DNA of 64,000 nucleotides from Bryobacteraceae bacterium. GTDB taxonomy: Bacteria > Acidobacteriota > Terriglobia > Bryobacterales > Bryobacteraceae. The position numbers and the translations under genes were made by a program. The notes beneath the pieces were generated by a model. That model saw nothing but the letters and a program-made list of their open reading frames with translations. It was not told where the DNA came from and did not search any database. Below are positions 1 to 8,438 of the stretch, in pieces (the first letter of the stretch is position 1; the number at the start of each line of letters is the position of its first letter). The stretch is taken from contig JAICXC010000003.1 in the NCBI GenBank assembly GCA_025980665.1, positions 1 to 64,000 on the forward strand, read 5' to 3'.

Positions 1-2
1 AT

Positions 3-602
3 GAGGCTAAGGAGTCACAAACCGATAGCGACGCGCCTGCAAGTGGTTCGCGCCTACTATTCACCAAGGGTTACAGCGTGTTTAACGCGGCGCAAGTGGA
101 CGGCTACACGCCGAAGGCTGACACAGAACAGCCAATTCCCGAGCGCATTGCGCACGCGGACGCATTCTTTAAGAGCGTCGCTGCTGACGTTCGCCACGGA
201 GGGAACCAAGCGTTCTATTCGCCCGCTGGGGACTACGTGCAGATGCCGCCATTTGAGGCGTTCAAAGATGCAGTGTCCTATTATTCAGTCCTTGCCCATG
301 AATGCACGCATTGGACTGCCAATGCAGCCCGCTGCAATCGCGAACTAGGGAAGCGCTTCGGCGATAACGCCTATGCTGCGGAGGAGTTAATAGCGGAACT
401 TGGCGCTGCCTTCACCTGTGCGCAGTTGGGCCTCAGCACCGAGCCGCGTGAGGATCATGCGCAGTACCTCCAATCTTGGCTTCGCGTCCTCAAGGCTGAC
501 AAGTGGGCCATCTTCACCGCCGCTAGCAAAGCGCAACAGGCAGCAGACTGGATGATGCAGCAGGCGGGGGCATCAGCCCCTGAACTGGAGGTGGCAGCAT
601 GA
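3..602 (+). CDS. ArdC-like antirestriction protein, C-terminal part
   Basis: The reading frame is open to the left window edge, so the N-terminus is missing. The remaining 199 codons contain the zincin-like metallopeptidase domain of ArdC-type proteins: a 'GYSVFNAAQVDGY' segment, then a zinc site LAHECTHW (HExxH at 297-311), then a downstream acidic helix EELIAELGAAF that could give the third ligand. In ArdC the missing N-terminal domain binds single-stranded DNA, and the protein shields incoming mobile DNA from restriction. The ATG of the next gene overlaps the TGA stop (ATGA at 599-602), so the two are probably translationally coupled. Family membership is clear; antirestriction activity is inferred. 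Confidence 0.8.
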   Translation, partial: EAKESQTDSDAPASGSRLLFTKGYSVFNAAQVDGYTPKADTEQPIPERIAHADAFFKSVAADVRHGGNQAFYSPAGDYVQMPPFEAFKDAVSYYSVLAHECTHWTANAARCNRELGKRFGDNAYAAEELIAELGAAFTCAQLGLSTEPREDHAQYLQSWLRVLKADKWAIFTAASKAQQAADWMMQQAGASAPELEVAA

Positions 603-766
603 TGGGCCAAACTCAAGCTTCCAGCTTGCCAGCCCTGCCCTCGCATACGCCTGTGCAAATCTGCAACGCCTGTGCCGAAGGTGACCATGAGCAAGTGCTT
701 CGCAGTGAGCATTGCTCCTGCCCTTGCCACGGAATGAGGCCGAAGGCCGATGAGGTGGCGCAATGA
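599..766 (+). CDS. 55-aa cysteine-rich protein, unknown function
   Basis: This short gene starts with ATGATG overlapping the stop of the ArdC-like gene and ends with a TGA overlapping the ATG of the next gene (763-766). Both junctions are the ATGA type, which strongly supports it as real despite its length. The product has CNAC near residue 22 and a CSCPCH cluster near residues 39-44, plausible ligands for one zinc ion. No family is recognised. Its place between an antirestriction gene and the integrase suggests an accessory or regulatory role in the element, which is inference. Confidence 0.6.
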   Translation: MMGQTQASSLPALPSHTPVQICNACAEGDHEQVLRSEHCSCPCHGMRPKADEVAQ

Positions 767-1260
767 CCGGGCGATATAGGATCATTCTCAATTCATGGCG
801 AACCTGGGAACCTGAGAAACGTACCGCCAAGCGCTGGTCCCTGTTTGTGAACACTTGCCGTCTGCTGGCTAACGATGGCCTGAACTATGAAGTGACGTTC
901 AGCCTGGAGGGCGACAATCCGCACATTCTGATAATGGCTTCCGGCCAAGTCAGGCGGAGGCGTAGCCGTAGCCAGTGTGTGCAACGGCTAATACCGCCGG
1001 TGAAGTCTCAAGATTGCGCCTTGCGTGCCCTAGAGGCCGAGTGGTTCCTTCCTGAGAACGCCACCCAGCGCAACAGCGGCACAACCCACTGGCAGCGGCG
1101 CGGCGCACGCCATGCCGAATTGAACGCAATGGCGGAGGAACACTTACGGGCGGAGGTCGAGTTCTGGCGAGAGCTTGAACTGCTCAGTGGCCAGCGCCAA
1201 CATTTCAAGCCGGGCCTGACGGATGAGACAGTGTGGGCAGACGATGAGGTGGCCGCGTGA
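763..1260 (+). CDS. Hypothetical protein of the integrative element (165 aa)
   Basis: The gene is coupled by ATGA to the small gene upstream and by GTGA (1257-1260) to the integrase downstream. The product is hydrophilic, with basic stretches (RRRRSRS near residues 68-74), a predicted helical glutamate-rich segment near residues 122-143 and an acidic C-terminus. There is no signal peptide or membrane segment. I do not recognise a family. The position immediately before the integrase, with translational coupling, suggests a role in excision or its control, but nothing in the sequence proves this. Confidence 0.6.
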   Translation: MTGRYRIILNSWRTWEPEKRTAKRWSLFVNTCRLLANDGLNYEVTFSLEGDNPHILIMASGQVRRRRSRSQCVQRLIPPVKSQDCALRALEAEWFLPENATQRNSGTTHWQRRGARHAELNAMAEEHLRAEVEFWRELELLSGQRQHFKPGLTDETVWADDEVAA

Positions 1261-2252
1261 ATACGGCTAGGCAATTAATTCTAGTCCCACTCACTGAGAA
1301 GGAGGCGGATCTAGTTCCGCCCTCCGACTTAATTCCGCCCTCCCTTCTTCAGGCTCAGGAGTTCGCACGGCACAGCAAAGCTGAGAATACTCTGAGGGGA
1401 TATCGGGCTGACTGGCGCGACTTCTGCCAGTGGTGCGAGGGGCAGGCTGCGTGCCCCCTGCCTGGGTCGCCGGAAACGGTGGCGTCGTACATTGCAGAGT
1501 GCGCTGGACGGCTCAAGGTTGGGAGCATTCAGCGGCGTTTGAACGCCATTGCGGAGGCGCACAAGGCGGTAGACGCTGACTCCCCAACACTGTCTGGCAT
1601 TGTGCGAAATACGCTCAAGGGTATTAAGCACACGCTAGGCACGGCACCCGTTCAGAAGGCTCCCGCGCTGACTGCGGACATTCGAGCGATGGTGGACGTT
1701 AGCGCCGAAGGGTTGATTGGACTGCGGGACCGTGCACTCATCCTGCTAGGCTTTGCCGGTGCCTTCCGCCGTTCTGAACTTGTTGGCTTGGACGTGGCGG
1801 ATTGCTCCTTTGGCAAGGATGGCCTAACGGTGACCTTGCGCCGCAGCAAGACCGACCAGGAAGGTCAAGGCCGCAAGATTGGCATTCCCTACGGCTCAAA
1901 TCCTGACACCTGCCCCGTGCGCTCGCTGCAAGCTTGGCTAGAACAGACCAGCAACACTGATGGTCCGCTGTTCAGGTCACTGACTCGTCATGGGAAGATA
2001 CAACCGTATAGACTTTCGCCTGTAGACGTGGCCAGGGTTGTGAAGAAGCTAGCCAAGCAATCAGGCCTAAATCCAGCGATCTATGCGGGTCATTCATTGC
2101 GCGCTGGTCACGCGACCAGTGCAGCGACCTCAGGCGCGTCTGAACGCTCGATCATGAACCAGACGGGTCACAGGTCTGCACAGATGGTACGACGCTACAT
2201 ACGGGAAGGGAGTTTATTCCGGGAGAACAGCGCGGGGAAGTTGGGTCTGTGA
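1257..2252 (+). CDS. Tyrosine recombinase / site-specific integrase
   Basis: The 331-aa product has an N-terminal SAM-like core-binding domain (about residues 30-125) and a C-terminal catalytic domain with the full set of residues: R171 in GAFRRSEL, K198 in RSKTD, H279-x2-R282 in GHSLRAG, H305 in TGHRS and the nucleophile Y314 in RRYIRE. The start is GTG, with its last two bases and the following A forming the TGA stop of the preceding gene. It probably integrates the element at the tRNA-Val gene 1.1 kb downstream. It is closer in style to XerC/D-like element integrases than to P4-type integrases, lacking the long arm-binding N-terminus of the latter. Confidence 0.93.
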   Translation: MNTARQLILVPLTEKEADLVPPSDLIPPSLLQAQEFARHSKAENTLRGYRADWRDFCQWCEGQAACPLPGSPETVASYIAECAGRLKVGSIQRRLNAIAEAHKAVDADSPTLSGIVRNTLKGIKHTLGTAPVQKAPALTADIRAMVDVSAEGLIGLRDRALILLGFAGAFRRSELVGLDVADCSFGKDGLTVTLRRSKTDQEGQGRKIGIPYGSNPDTCPVRSLQAWLEQTSNTDGPLFRSLTRHGKIQPYRLSPVDVARVVKKLAKQSGLNPAIYAGHSLRAGHATSAATSGASERSIMNQTGHRSAQMVRRYIREGSLFRENSAGKLGL

Positions 2253-2286
2253 ATGTCTTTTGAGCGCGGAGAGTTCCACCGCCCCG

Positions 2287-3042
2287 TTACACACTTATCC
2301 CGATTTGGCTGCCCATTTGGGACCGTTTGGGATGTCCGGTCGGAAACAATTCTGCTAGCCGTTGACGCAAAAACGCCATCTGGTCCTGGATCTTGCTGTC
2401 CTTGGGTTTTCCTTGGTGAGCCAGTTCCCAAAGAATCCAAGTCGCCTCATTAACGAGCAGTTCTGCGTTATGCGCTCGGAAACATGCGAACCTCCACTCA
2501 ACACCTACGTTGAGTTCAGGATGGAAAATGGGCGCTTCAATCTTTCCTGACGGATGAACCGCTAGATCGCGCCAACGGTAGATCTCTTTTAACGTTCCGC
2601 CAAGAGCCGCAGTTTCCTTTGGCTTCAAAGTGAAAGCACGCCGAAGTACTTCTGTGACTTGACGGTACCGTGACGTTCGCTGGGTTCGCCACTGAGCCAC
2701 GAGGCCGGGCGGCAATTGAATGCGGGTCTGTATCAACGAATAAAAGGCGTCGATAGCTATTGCAGTAGCCATGATTGCTTGCATCGATGTCTCGAACTCC
2801 CGCTCCAGCGTTGCTGCCTTTTGCTCCTCGTCTATCCCTGCCCAGGCCTCTTTGCGAGCGATGCGTTTCGCTTTTGCGTCGTCCAGGTGCCGAAGTGCGA
2901 GTTCAACCCAGGTAGGGCAGAGATCAAACCGGACATGGGCAATAAGGCTCGCGGTGGGGGTCCCATCGATACCGATGCCGATAGTCAAACCACCCGGCGG
3001 TATGGCAACTGTCATCCCGCGTGAGACAAAAATGCCAGGCAA
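2287..3042 (-). CDS. Candidate HEPN-like protein of the integrative element (251 aa)
   Basis: The start is TTG at 3042, chosen because a perfect AGGAGG lies five bases upstream. The product has a helix with 'AIAIDAFYSLIQ' near residues 93-104 and, later, 'YRWRDLAVHPSG' with the spacing R-D-x3-H, close to the RNxxxH signature of HEPN ribonucleases. No known family is certain. HEPN proteins often act as toxins or abortive-infection nucleases, which would suit cargo of an integrated element. The gene converges on the integrase with 34 bases between stops. The HEPN assignment is a motif-level inference only. Confidence 0.5.
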   Translation of the reverse strand: MPGIFVSRGMTVAIPPGGLTIGIGIDGTPTASLIAHVRFDLCPTWVELALRHLDDAKAKRIARKEAWAGIDEEQKAATLEREFETSMQAIMATAIAIDAFYSLIQTRIQLPPGLVAQWRTQRTSRYRQVTEVLRRAFTLKPKETAALGGTLKEIYRWRDLAVHPSGKIEAPIFHPELNVGVEWRFACFRAHNAELLVNEATWILWELAHQGKPKDSKIQDQMAFLRQRLAELFPTGHPKRSQMGSQIGISV

Positions 3043-3047
3043 TGAAC

Positions 3048-3053
3048 CCTCCT
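3048..3053 (-). promoter_or_regulatory. Perfect Shine-Dalgarno that fixes a TTG start
   Basis: AGGAGG on the minus strand sits five bases before the TTG at 3042 and decides the start of the HEPN-like gene. It is one of the strongest ribosome-binding sites in the window, unlike many neighbours that have none. Confidence 0.7.
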
Positions 3054-3355
3054 AACCCAGGATACCTATGCTTCAGAATTCAGCGAAATCTGGCTCAGGA
3101 GGTTTTCCCCGTTGTGCCCAGATTTTGCGCTCCTACCAAGTGCGATGGGGAAAAAGCAAGGAACCACTCGATGAAGCGATGGCGGCGCTTCACAGACGGC
3201 CTGTCCATCGTGAAGCCGTTACCCTCGAAACCGTGCGTACCTCAAAGGCGGCCCCCGTGGGCAAGATAAACCGCTGTCTGACCCTCCATGTGGACATGTG
3301 TGTGGACATGGCTCAAAAGGTCGGTGGCTAGGGTCGGCTAACCTGCTGAAAGAAC
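3054..3355. other. Gene-free stretch between island cargo and tRNA
   Basis: About 300 bases between the HEPN-like gene and the tRNA 3' end hold no convincing coding frame; one 87-codon plus-strand frame (3068-3331) has no ribosome-binding site and no recognisable domain. The stretch contains a 12-base-spaced direct repeat near its tRNA end. It may include the integrase binding region of the attachment site. Confidence 0.5.
3289..3310. repeat. Two direct copies of TGTGGACATG
   Basis: TGTGGACATG occurs at 3289-3298 and 3301-3310, two bases apart, about 45 bases inside the element from the tRNA CCA end. The first copy lies in the partly palindromic CATGTGGACATG. Position and repetition resemble integrase or excisionase arm-type sites; this is inference. 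Confidence 0.4.
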
Positions 3356-3432
3356 TGGTGGGCTCGACAGAACTCGAATCTGTGACCTCCTGCGTGTCAA
3401 GCAGGCGCTCTAACCAACTGAGCTACGAGCCC
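3356..3432 (-). tRNA. tRNA-Val (anticodon GAC)
   Basis: Read on the minus strand, the sequence folds as a complete cloverleaf: 7-bp acceptor stem GGGCTCG/CGAGCCC, D stem GCTC/GAGC, anticodon stem CCTGC/GCAGG with loop TTGACAC, T arm ACAGA-TTCGAGT-TCTGT, discriminator A and an encoded CCA (3356-3358). The anticodon GAC (3396-3398) reads GUC valine codons. The 3' end faces the integrative element, so its T-arm and acceptor region are the likely attachment core. Confidence 0.97.
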
Positions 3433-3507
3433 GGGAGAAGCATGCAATGGTGAGTTGCAATGGTCAGGATAACATGGCCGTTCCATCGCGGCGATTTGAA
3501 GGTCGAT

Positions 3508-3516
3508 TGTTATAAT
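3508..3516 (+). promoter_or_regulatory. Extended -10 promoter element before the aminotransferase
   Basis: TGTTATAAT is a perfect extended -10 box (TGn plus TATAAT). It ends eight bases before the ATG at 3525, so transcription would start at or within a few bases of the start codon. No matching -35 box and no Shine-Dalgarno are visible. Confidence 0.6.
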
Positions 3517-3524
3517 CGGACTTC

Positions 3525-4640
3525 ATGCCGGCACTCACTCCTCCCAGCCGCCTTCTTTTTGGTCCTGGCCCGTCGCAGGTAGAAGCCCGCGTCTACGAGG
3601 CCATGTCCAAACCGCTGGTCGGGTATCTCGATCCTTTCCTTTACCAGGTGTTTGACGATGTTCGCGACGGTTTGCGCGCGGTTTTCGGCACCAAAAATCC
3701 GTACACGCTGGCGATCCCCGGAACCGGAAGCGCGGGTATGGAAACCGCGGTTACGAACTTCGTCGATTCGGGCGCGAAACTTGCGATCTTCGTCAACGGT
3801 TTCTTCTGCGAGCGAATCGCCGAGATGGGCCGCCGCCACGGAGCTCAGGTGGTTCGCGCGGAAAAGCCTTGGGGAGAGGTGTTTACCCAAGAGGAAGCGC
3901 GCGCGTTCCTCGAAAAAGAACGTCCGCAGGTGGTCGCGTTCGTTCACGGCGAGACTTCCACAGGGGTGATGCAGGCGCCCGAAGCGATTACTCGCCCGGC
4001 ACATGAAGCAGGCGCGCTGGTGATCGCGGACTGTGTGACGACGCTCGGGTCCGTGCCCATCCGAGTGGATGAAACCGGCATCGATATCGCTTATAGCTGC
4101 ACGCAGAAGGGATTAAGCGCTCCTCCGGGATTATCGCCATTCACGGTCTCCCCGCGCGCGGTGGAGCGCTTGGCCGCCCGCACCACGCCGAACTCCGTCT
4201 GGTATCTGGATTTGAAGCTGCTGATGGATTACTACGACGGGAAGAAGTATCATCACACCCCGCCGGTATCGACGTTCTATGCGCTGCGTGAAGCGCTAGC
4301 GGCGATTATGGAGGAGGGCGTCGAGCAGCGGTTCGCACGCCACCTCAAGGCGCATAGGTCGTTCGTCCAGCGGATCGAAGCCATGGGCTTGAAGATGCAC
4401 GTGGCGGAGGGGAAACGGCTGACCACTTTGAATACGCCGCGGGTGCCCGAGGGTGTGGACGATGCGAGCGTGCGCAAGCAGTTACTCGACGAATACGGAA
4501 TCGAAATCGCCGGGGGATTCGGCCCGTTGGCGGGAAAGATCTTCCGCATCGGGGTGATGGGGCCGCTGGCCACCGATCCGAACCTGGAGTTGTTCTTTGA
4601 AGCGTTCGGAAAGTGCCTCACCGTGCACGCGGCCGCCTAA
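3525..4640 (+). CDS. Class V aminotransferase (alanine-glyoxylate / serine-pyruvate type)
   Basis: The 371-aa product is a fold-type I PLP enzyme of the AGXT/serine-glyoxylate aminotransferase family. Recognisable segments are the N-terminal LLFGPGPSQV, the phosphate-binding GTGSAGMET (about residues 66-74), the PLP-aspartate in IADCVTTLGS (D169) and the Schiff-base lysine in SCTQKGLSAPPG (K195). The length is normal for the family. It would transfer amino groups between serine or alanine and glyoxylate or pyruvate; the exact substrate pair cannot be read from the sequence. It is a single-gene unit whose stop codon overlaps that of the convergent ABC permease. Confidence 0.88.
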   Translation: MPALTPPSRLLFGPGPSQVEARVYEAMSKPLVGYLDPFLYQVFDDVRDGLRAVFGTKNPYTLAIPGTGSAGMETAVTNFVDSGAKLAIFVNGFFCERIAEMGRRHGAQVVRAEKPWGEVFTQEEARAFLEKERPQVVAFVHGETSTGVMQAPEAITRPAHEAGALVIADCVTTLGSVPIRVDETGIDIAYSCTQKGLSAPPGLSPFTVSPRAVERLAARTTPNSVWYLDLKLLMDYYDGKKYHHTPPVSTFYALREALAAIMEEGVEQRFARHLKAHRSFVQRIEAMGLKMHVAEGKRLTTLNTPRVPEGVDDASVRKQLLDEYGIEIAGGFGPLAGKIFRIGVMGPLATDPNLELFFEAFGKCLTVHAAA

Positions 4641-5701
4641 TCCGTGCTGTAGTTGATTTCGAGCTTACGGGCTTTTCGCGCCGCGATTGCCACAACTACA
4701 ACGGTCAAGGTTAGTAACCCGAGCACCGCCCAAACCGGCGCAACAGGTTCCGCGGCGGTGAGCAGCAGCTTCTGCAGCGGCGGCATATTGGCATCCGGAG
4801 GCGCGACCACCGGGCTAAGCGACTGCAGATAAAAAATTACGCTCACCTTCTTAAGGGCTGCCGGCAGGAAGTTGTTCATGCCTTCCCAAACCAGAACCGT
4901 CGCAGCCGGAATAATCGGGTTCTTGAACAAGAGTCCCGCTATCAGGAAGATGCTGCCATATCCCAGGCACGCGGCCGCGGTCACGCCCAGGTAGGACGCG
5001 ACGTGGCCCCAGCCGGGTCCCGTCAGATACTCGGAAATTTCGCTGCCGGTGAAATGAAGCGACAGCGCGGCGAGTTGCAGAAACGTACTGGTGCAGAAGA
5101 TGACGACGGTGGCGATCAGACCGGCGAGGTACTTACCGATGGTCAGGATTTCGCGCCGAATGGGCGTGAGCAGGTAGAAGTGCAGGCTCTTATCCAGCAT
5201 CTCGCCGCGGAAGAGGTTCGTGAAGACACCTACGCAGCCGAAGAAGATCGCCAGGCGGAGAAAGAAAAACTGGAAGACGCCGGCGAAGACCAGGGAGTCC
5301 TTGGCGATGGTATCGCGGTCGCGCTCGTTGATGTTCTCGAGCCGGTTATTGCGAAAGCCAAAGCCAAAGACGTTCTCTCCATCGGTGTACTCATAAATAT
5401 CGACAATGAAATCACGCCGGCGGAATCCATTCTTCGCAAAGGGTTCCCCCACTTTCTCGACGACTTCTTCGATCGTGGAGCCGCGCTCGATAGAGCGCAA
5501 CGCTGCGGTCGAAACCGGGTGTGCGGCATTCAGCGCCTGCCGTTCCTTACGATTATTGATCTCGGAGAGCGAGTGCCCCAGAAAGATCAGCACGGGAGCC
5601 AGAGCCAGCAGATAGACCCATATTCCACGGCGCGAGAAGAACGTCTTGCGCATCTCCAGGCGAATCACCAAGCCGATTTGCGAGAGCCACCGGCCCATCA
5701 T
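4637..5701 (-). CDS. ABC-2 type transporter permease with BamE-like loop
   Basis: The 354-aa product has an N-terminal membrane segment (about residues 28-43), a large extracytoplasmic loop, and a block of five or so membrane segments from residue 140 on, as in ABC-2 permeases. The loop contains '[14 protein letters not shown]', then an aromatic '[16 protein letters not shown]' segment (residues 74-117); this is the pattern of SmpA/OmlA (BamE) domains. It is the last gene of the leftward operon and overlaps the ATPase gene upstream by four bases. Substrate is unknown. Confidence 0.8.
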   Translation of the reverse strand: MMGRWLSQIGLVIRLEMRKTFFSRRGIWVYLLALAPVLIFLGHSLSEINNRKERQALNAAHPVSTAALRSIERGSTIEEVVEKVGEPFAKNGFRRRDFIVDIYEYTDGENVFGFGFRNNRLENINERDRDTIAKDSLVFAGVFQFFFLRLAIFFGCVGVFTNLFRGEMLDKSLHFYLLTPIRREILTIGKYLAGLIATVVIFCTSTFLQLAALSLHFTGSEISEYLTGPGWGHVASYLGVTAAACLGYGSIFLIAGLLFKNPIIPAATVLVWEGMNNFLPAALKKVSVIFYLQSLSPVVAPPDANMPPLQKLLLTAAEPVAPVWAVLGLLTLTVVVVAIAARKARKLEINYSTD

Positions 5702-6636
5702 CTGGTGCTTTCCTCTCCCCCGATCAGGTACTCGTACAGCGAATTCACGTTGTCGTCGGCGGGGGCGACGCTCTCGATCCCCACACCGTCGAGCGCGAGG
5801 TGATTCAGAGCGCGATAGAAGCGATCGGCATCGCGGGTTTTCACCAGCAATCCGCCGCCGTCGGCATGCAGCCGCACTTCGACCACGTTATCCTGTTCGA
5901 ATACGCGCGAAGCCAGCACGTTGGCGCGGGTGCAGCGGATGATGACCTGCATGGGGTGCTCGGACATCTCTTCGCGAACGCCGTGGATCTTTCCCTCAGC
6001 CACCACATAGCCGTTGCTGAGCAGGATCACCTGATCGGAGATCGTATCCACCTCGTGCAGGATGTGGCTGGAGACGATGACATGACGTCCCTCGGCGGCG
6101 AACTCACGAAACAGCGCGATGGTTTCCGCGCGCACCAGGGGATCTAGGCCGTTGAGCGGTTCATCCAACACCAGTACGCGAGGATCGTGCGCGATGGCTT
6201 GGGCCAGTTTGATGCGCTGGCGCATGCCCTTGCTGTATCCGGCGATCTTGCGATGCGCGGCCTCGCCCAGGTTCACCCGGCCGATGGCGAACGCGGTGGT
6301 GCGCTGGCAATCGTCGTGCGACATGCCGGAAAGGCGCAGATAAGAGTACACGAACTGAAACCCGGTCATGCCGCGCGGGAATGAATCGAACTGTGTGGCA
6401 TATGCGCACACGCGGAACAGCTTTTCGGGATCGGATGGGGAAATCCCCAGAATCTGGATCGACCCGCGCGTCGGCCGGACCAAGCCAGTGATCAGGTTCA
6501 TCAGCGTGGTCTTGCCGGAACCGTTGGGGCCGACCAGGCTGGTGATACCGGGAGGAACGGATAACGTCACGCGATTCACGCCCAGCACTTCACCGTAGAA
6601 GCGCGACACGTTATCGAGGATGATTCGATCGTTCAC
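5698..6636 (-). CDS. ABC transporter ATP-binding protein
   Basis: The 312-aa protein has Walker A GPNGSGKT (residues 36-43), signature YSKGMRQR (134-141) and Walker B VLVLDEP (154-160), followed by a switch histidine in VSSHILHEV. About 100 C-terminal residues after the nucleotide-binding domain are typical of ATPases paired with ABC-2 permeases. It partners the permease at 4637-5701, with which it shares a four-base overlap. It is the third of four transporter genes in the sigma-factor operon. Confidence 0.92.
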   Translation of the reverse strand: MNDRIILDNVSRFYGEVLGVNRVTLSVPPGITSLVGPNGSGKTTLMNLITGLVRPTRGSIQILGISPSDPEKLFRVCAYATQFDSFPRGMTGFQFVYSYLRLSGMSHDDCQRTTAFAIGRVNLGEAAHRKIAGYSKGMRQRIKLAQAIAHDPRVLVLDEPLNGLDPLVRAETIALFREFAAEGRHVIVSSHILHEVDTISDQVILLSNGYVVAEGKIHGVREEMSEHPMQVIIRCTRANVLASRVFEQDNVVEVRLHADGGGLLVKTRDADRFYRALNHLALDGVGIESVAPADDNVNSLYEYLIGGEESTR

Positions 6637-6649
6637 TTATTTTTCCACG

Positions 6650-7516
6650 TCACTTCACAACCTCAAACGCTCGCACGCGGCGAATCAGCAGCCAGAGACA
6701 GATCGCGCAGACAACCCCGACGCAGATCCAAGACGCTTCGACGGAGATTCCAGTATCCGAGGGCCAGCGGAAGAGTTTGGACCAGATCGTAAACATGACC
6801 TCGGTGAGGTTCAACAGCGACCCGTATGTGGTACGCATGACGCTATTGAGCGCTGTTCCGAAGCCCGCGCCGGCAAAGAACACGCCCAGCAACAATCCTC
6901 CGGCCGCGATCTTCCATTTGACCCAGGCCGATAACGCGAGCGCCAGCAGCGACAGCATTAAGATCCACACCATCAGACCTATGAATAGCGATCCGGCGAT
7001 CCACAGGTTGGCTTTGGTCCATTCCCAGCCCGCCAAGCTGGCCTGAATCGTGAACAGGATCAGTCCCGGCACCCAGGTGACCATCGAGAGCAGGAACACC
7101 AGCACGCTCATTTTGCCGGCGATGTATTCGGTCCGCGAGAACGGGCGGCAGAAATACAGGGGCATCGCGCCGTTGACCAGATCGGGCGACACTAGGCTCG
7201 GCCCGATGAACGCGGTTAGTAGATATGTAAACGCCGCCTGGACCCAACAGAAGTACAGGAACAGGCTTGGCTGGACTTTCAAAACATTCCCGAGTGGCGC
7301 GGGAATGCCGAATGAGCTCAGGACCGATAGATTATTCGCCAGGTAGATGTAGCCAATGCAGCCAAGGGGATAAAAGAAACACGCCATGAAGAACATCACC
7401 AGGAATCGGGATTGCCACAGGCGCGCGAAGCTGTAACGCGGCAGGATCAGAAATCGCGACCAGGTAGGCGTGAGCGAGCCTTCATACGCCGCATAGGTGC
7501 GCTTATAAACCGCCAC
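6650..7516 (-). CDS. ABC transporter permease
   Basis: The 288-aa product has six predicted hydrophobic segments and the ABC-2 permease layout: a cytoplasmic N-terminus, then segments near residues 38-60, 88-110, 135-160, 173-195, 206-225 and 255-275. The loop 'LVNGAMPLYFCRPFSRTEY' resembles the permease motif that contacts the ATPase. It follows the ATPase at 7518-8432 with one base between them and is its probable partner. Substrate unknown. Confidence 0.82.
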   Translation of the reverse strand: MAVYKRTYAAYEGSLTPTWSRFLILPRYSFARLWQSRFLVMFFMACFFYPLGCIGYIYLANNLSVLSSFGIPAPLGNVLKVQPSLFLYFCWVQAAFTYLLTAFIGPSLVSPDLVNGAMPLYFCRPFSRTEYIAGKMSVLVFLLSMVTWVPGLILFTIQASLAGWEWTKANLWIAGSLFIGLMVWILMLSLLALALSAWVKWKIAAGGLLLGVFFAGAGFGTALNSVMRTTYGSLLNLTEVMFTIWSKLFRWPSDTGISVEASWICVGVVCAICLWLLIRRVRAFEVVK

Positions 7517-7517
7517 G

Positions 7518-8432
7518 TTAGGCCTCCATCGCTTTCAGGAAAATATCTTCGAGCGTGTCGCGGCGATAATTGAGGCGGCGCAGTTGCAGATCGCGGTCCG
7601 CGGCCAGCCGGTAAATTTCGCGCAATTCAAACTCGGCCGGCAGGACCATCTTGAGCCGACCCAGGCCAGTGCCTACGCATTCGCAGCCCAGTGCCGTGAG
7701 AGCCCCGGCGAAATCCTTCTCATCGCCGACCGTCTCCAGCTCCACGAAGCGCTTGTTGGCTCGGCGCTCTTCTTCGAGATTCGAATAATGCACGATGCGG
7801 CCTTGCTTCAGGATCAGCACTTCTTCACACGTTTCTTCGACGTCGCGCAGCAGGTGCGAGCACAACACAATGTGCATGCTGCCAGTCTGCTTCATTTCCT
7901 TTATCAGGCGGATCATTCGTATACGCGCTGGAGGATCGAGGCCGTTGGTGGGCTCATCCAGGATCAAGAGCCGCGGACCGTGGACAATCGCCTGCGCCAG
8001 CTTCGCGAGCTGCTTCATACCTAGCGAATAGGTACCTAGAAGCCGGTAGCGCGCTTCGCCCAAGCCAACGTAAAACAGGACTTCGTGAGCGCGTTCGAGC
8101 GCCGCGTCGTGCGGAAGTCCAGCCAGCTCGCCCATCATGCGAACGAAAGAGACCGCCGTCAGGTTGGCGATGAAAGAGTCGTTCTCCGGCATGTATCCGA
8201 TCAGCGCGCGAAGTTCGCTGGTCTGTTGGCGGATATCGTGGCCGAAGATGTTGGCCGACCCGGCGCTGAGGGGAACGAATCCCAACAGCGTCTGGATTAA
8301 GGTCGATTTCCCTGCCCCGTTCGGACCCAGGAGACCGATGGTCCGGCCGGAAAGCGCGACGCGCAGGTTATGGAGGATATCCCGATTACCGAAACGGACG
8401 CTCAAGCCGGCCAGTTCGATAACGGGGTCCAT
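7518..8432 (-). CDS. ABC transporter ATP-binding protein
   Basis: The 304-aa protein shows Walker A GPNGAGKS (36-43), a signature-like YSLGMKQL (135-142) and Walker B LLILDEP (155-161), with [10 protein letters not shown] as the H-loop region. The C-terminal 90 residues form the accessory domain common in ABC-2 systems. It is the first transporter gene of the operon, six bases after the FecR gene and one base before its permease. Two ATPase/permease pairs in one operon could form two transporters or one mixed complex. Confidence 0.92.
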   Translation of the reverse strand: MDPVIELAGLSVRFGNRDILHNLRVALSGRTIGLLGPNGAGKSTLIQTLLGFVPLSAGSANIFGHDIRQQTSELRALIGYMPENDSFIANLTAVSFVRMMGELAGLPHDAALERAHEVLFYVGLGEARYRLLGTYSLGMKQLAKLAQAIVHGPRLLILDEPTNGLDPPARIRMIRLIKEMKQTGSMHIVLCSHLLRDVEETCEEVLILKQGRIVHYSNLEEERRANKRFVELETVGDEKDFAGALTALGCECVGTGLGRLKMVLPAEFELREIYRLAADRDLQLRRLNYRRDTLEDIFLKAMEA

Positions 8433-8438
8433 GCTTTA

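Larger units (their letters stand above)
1..3358. mobile_element. Right end of an integrative element inserted at tRNA-Val
   Basis: A tyrosine recombinase gene, an ArdC-like antirestriction gene and genes of unknown function lie directly beside the 3' end of a tRNA-Val gene. The tRNA 3' end points into this segment, as expected when a tyrosine integrase uses a tRNA 3' end as attachment site. To the right of the tRNA all genes are ordinary chromosomal genes. The left end of the element lies outside the window, so the second attachment copy and the size cannot be seen. The boundary is inferred from gene content and tRNA orientation. Confidence 0.72.

Noticed and set aside
3068-3331. A possible 87-aa gene between the HEPN-like gene and the tRNA
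   Set aside because: No ribosome-binding site and no domain. The frame overlaps the repeat region near the attachment site.
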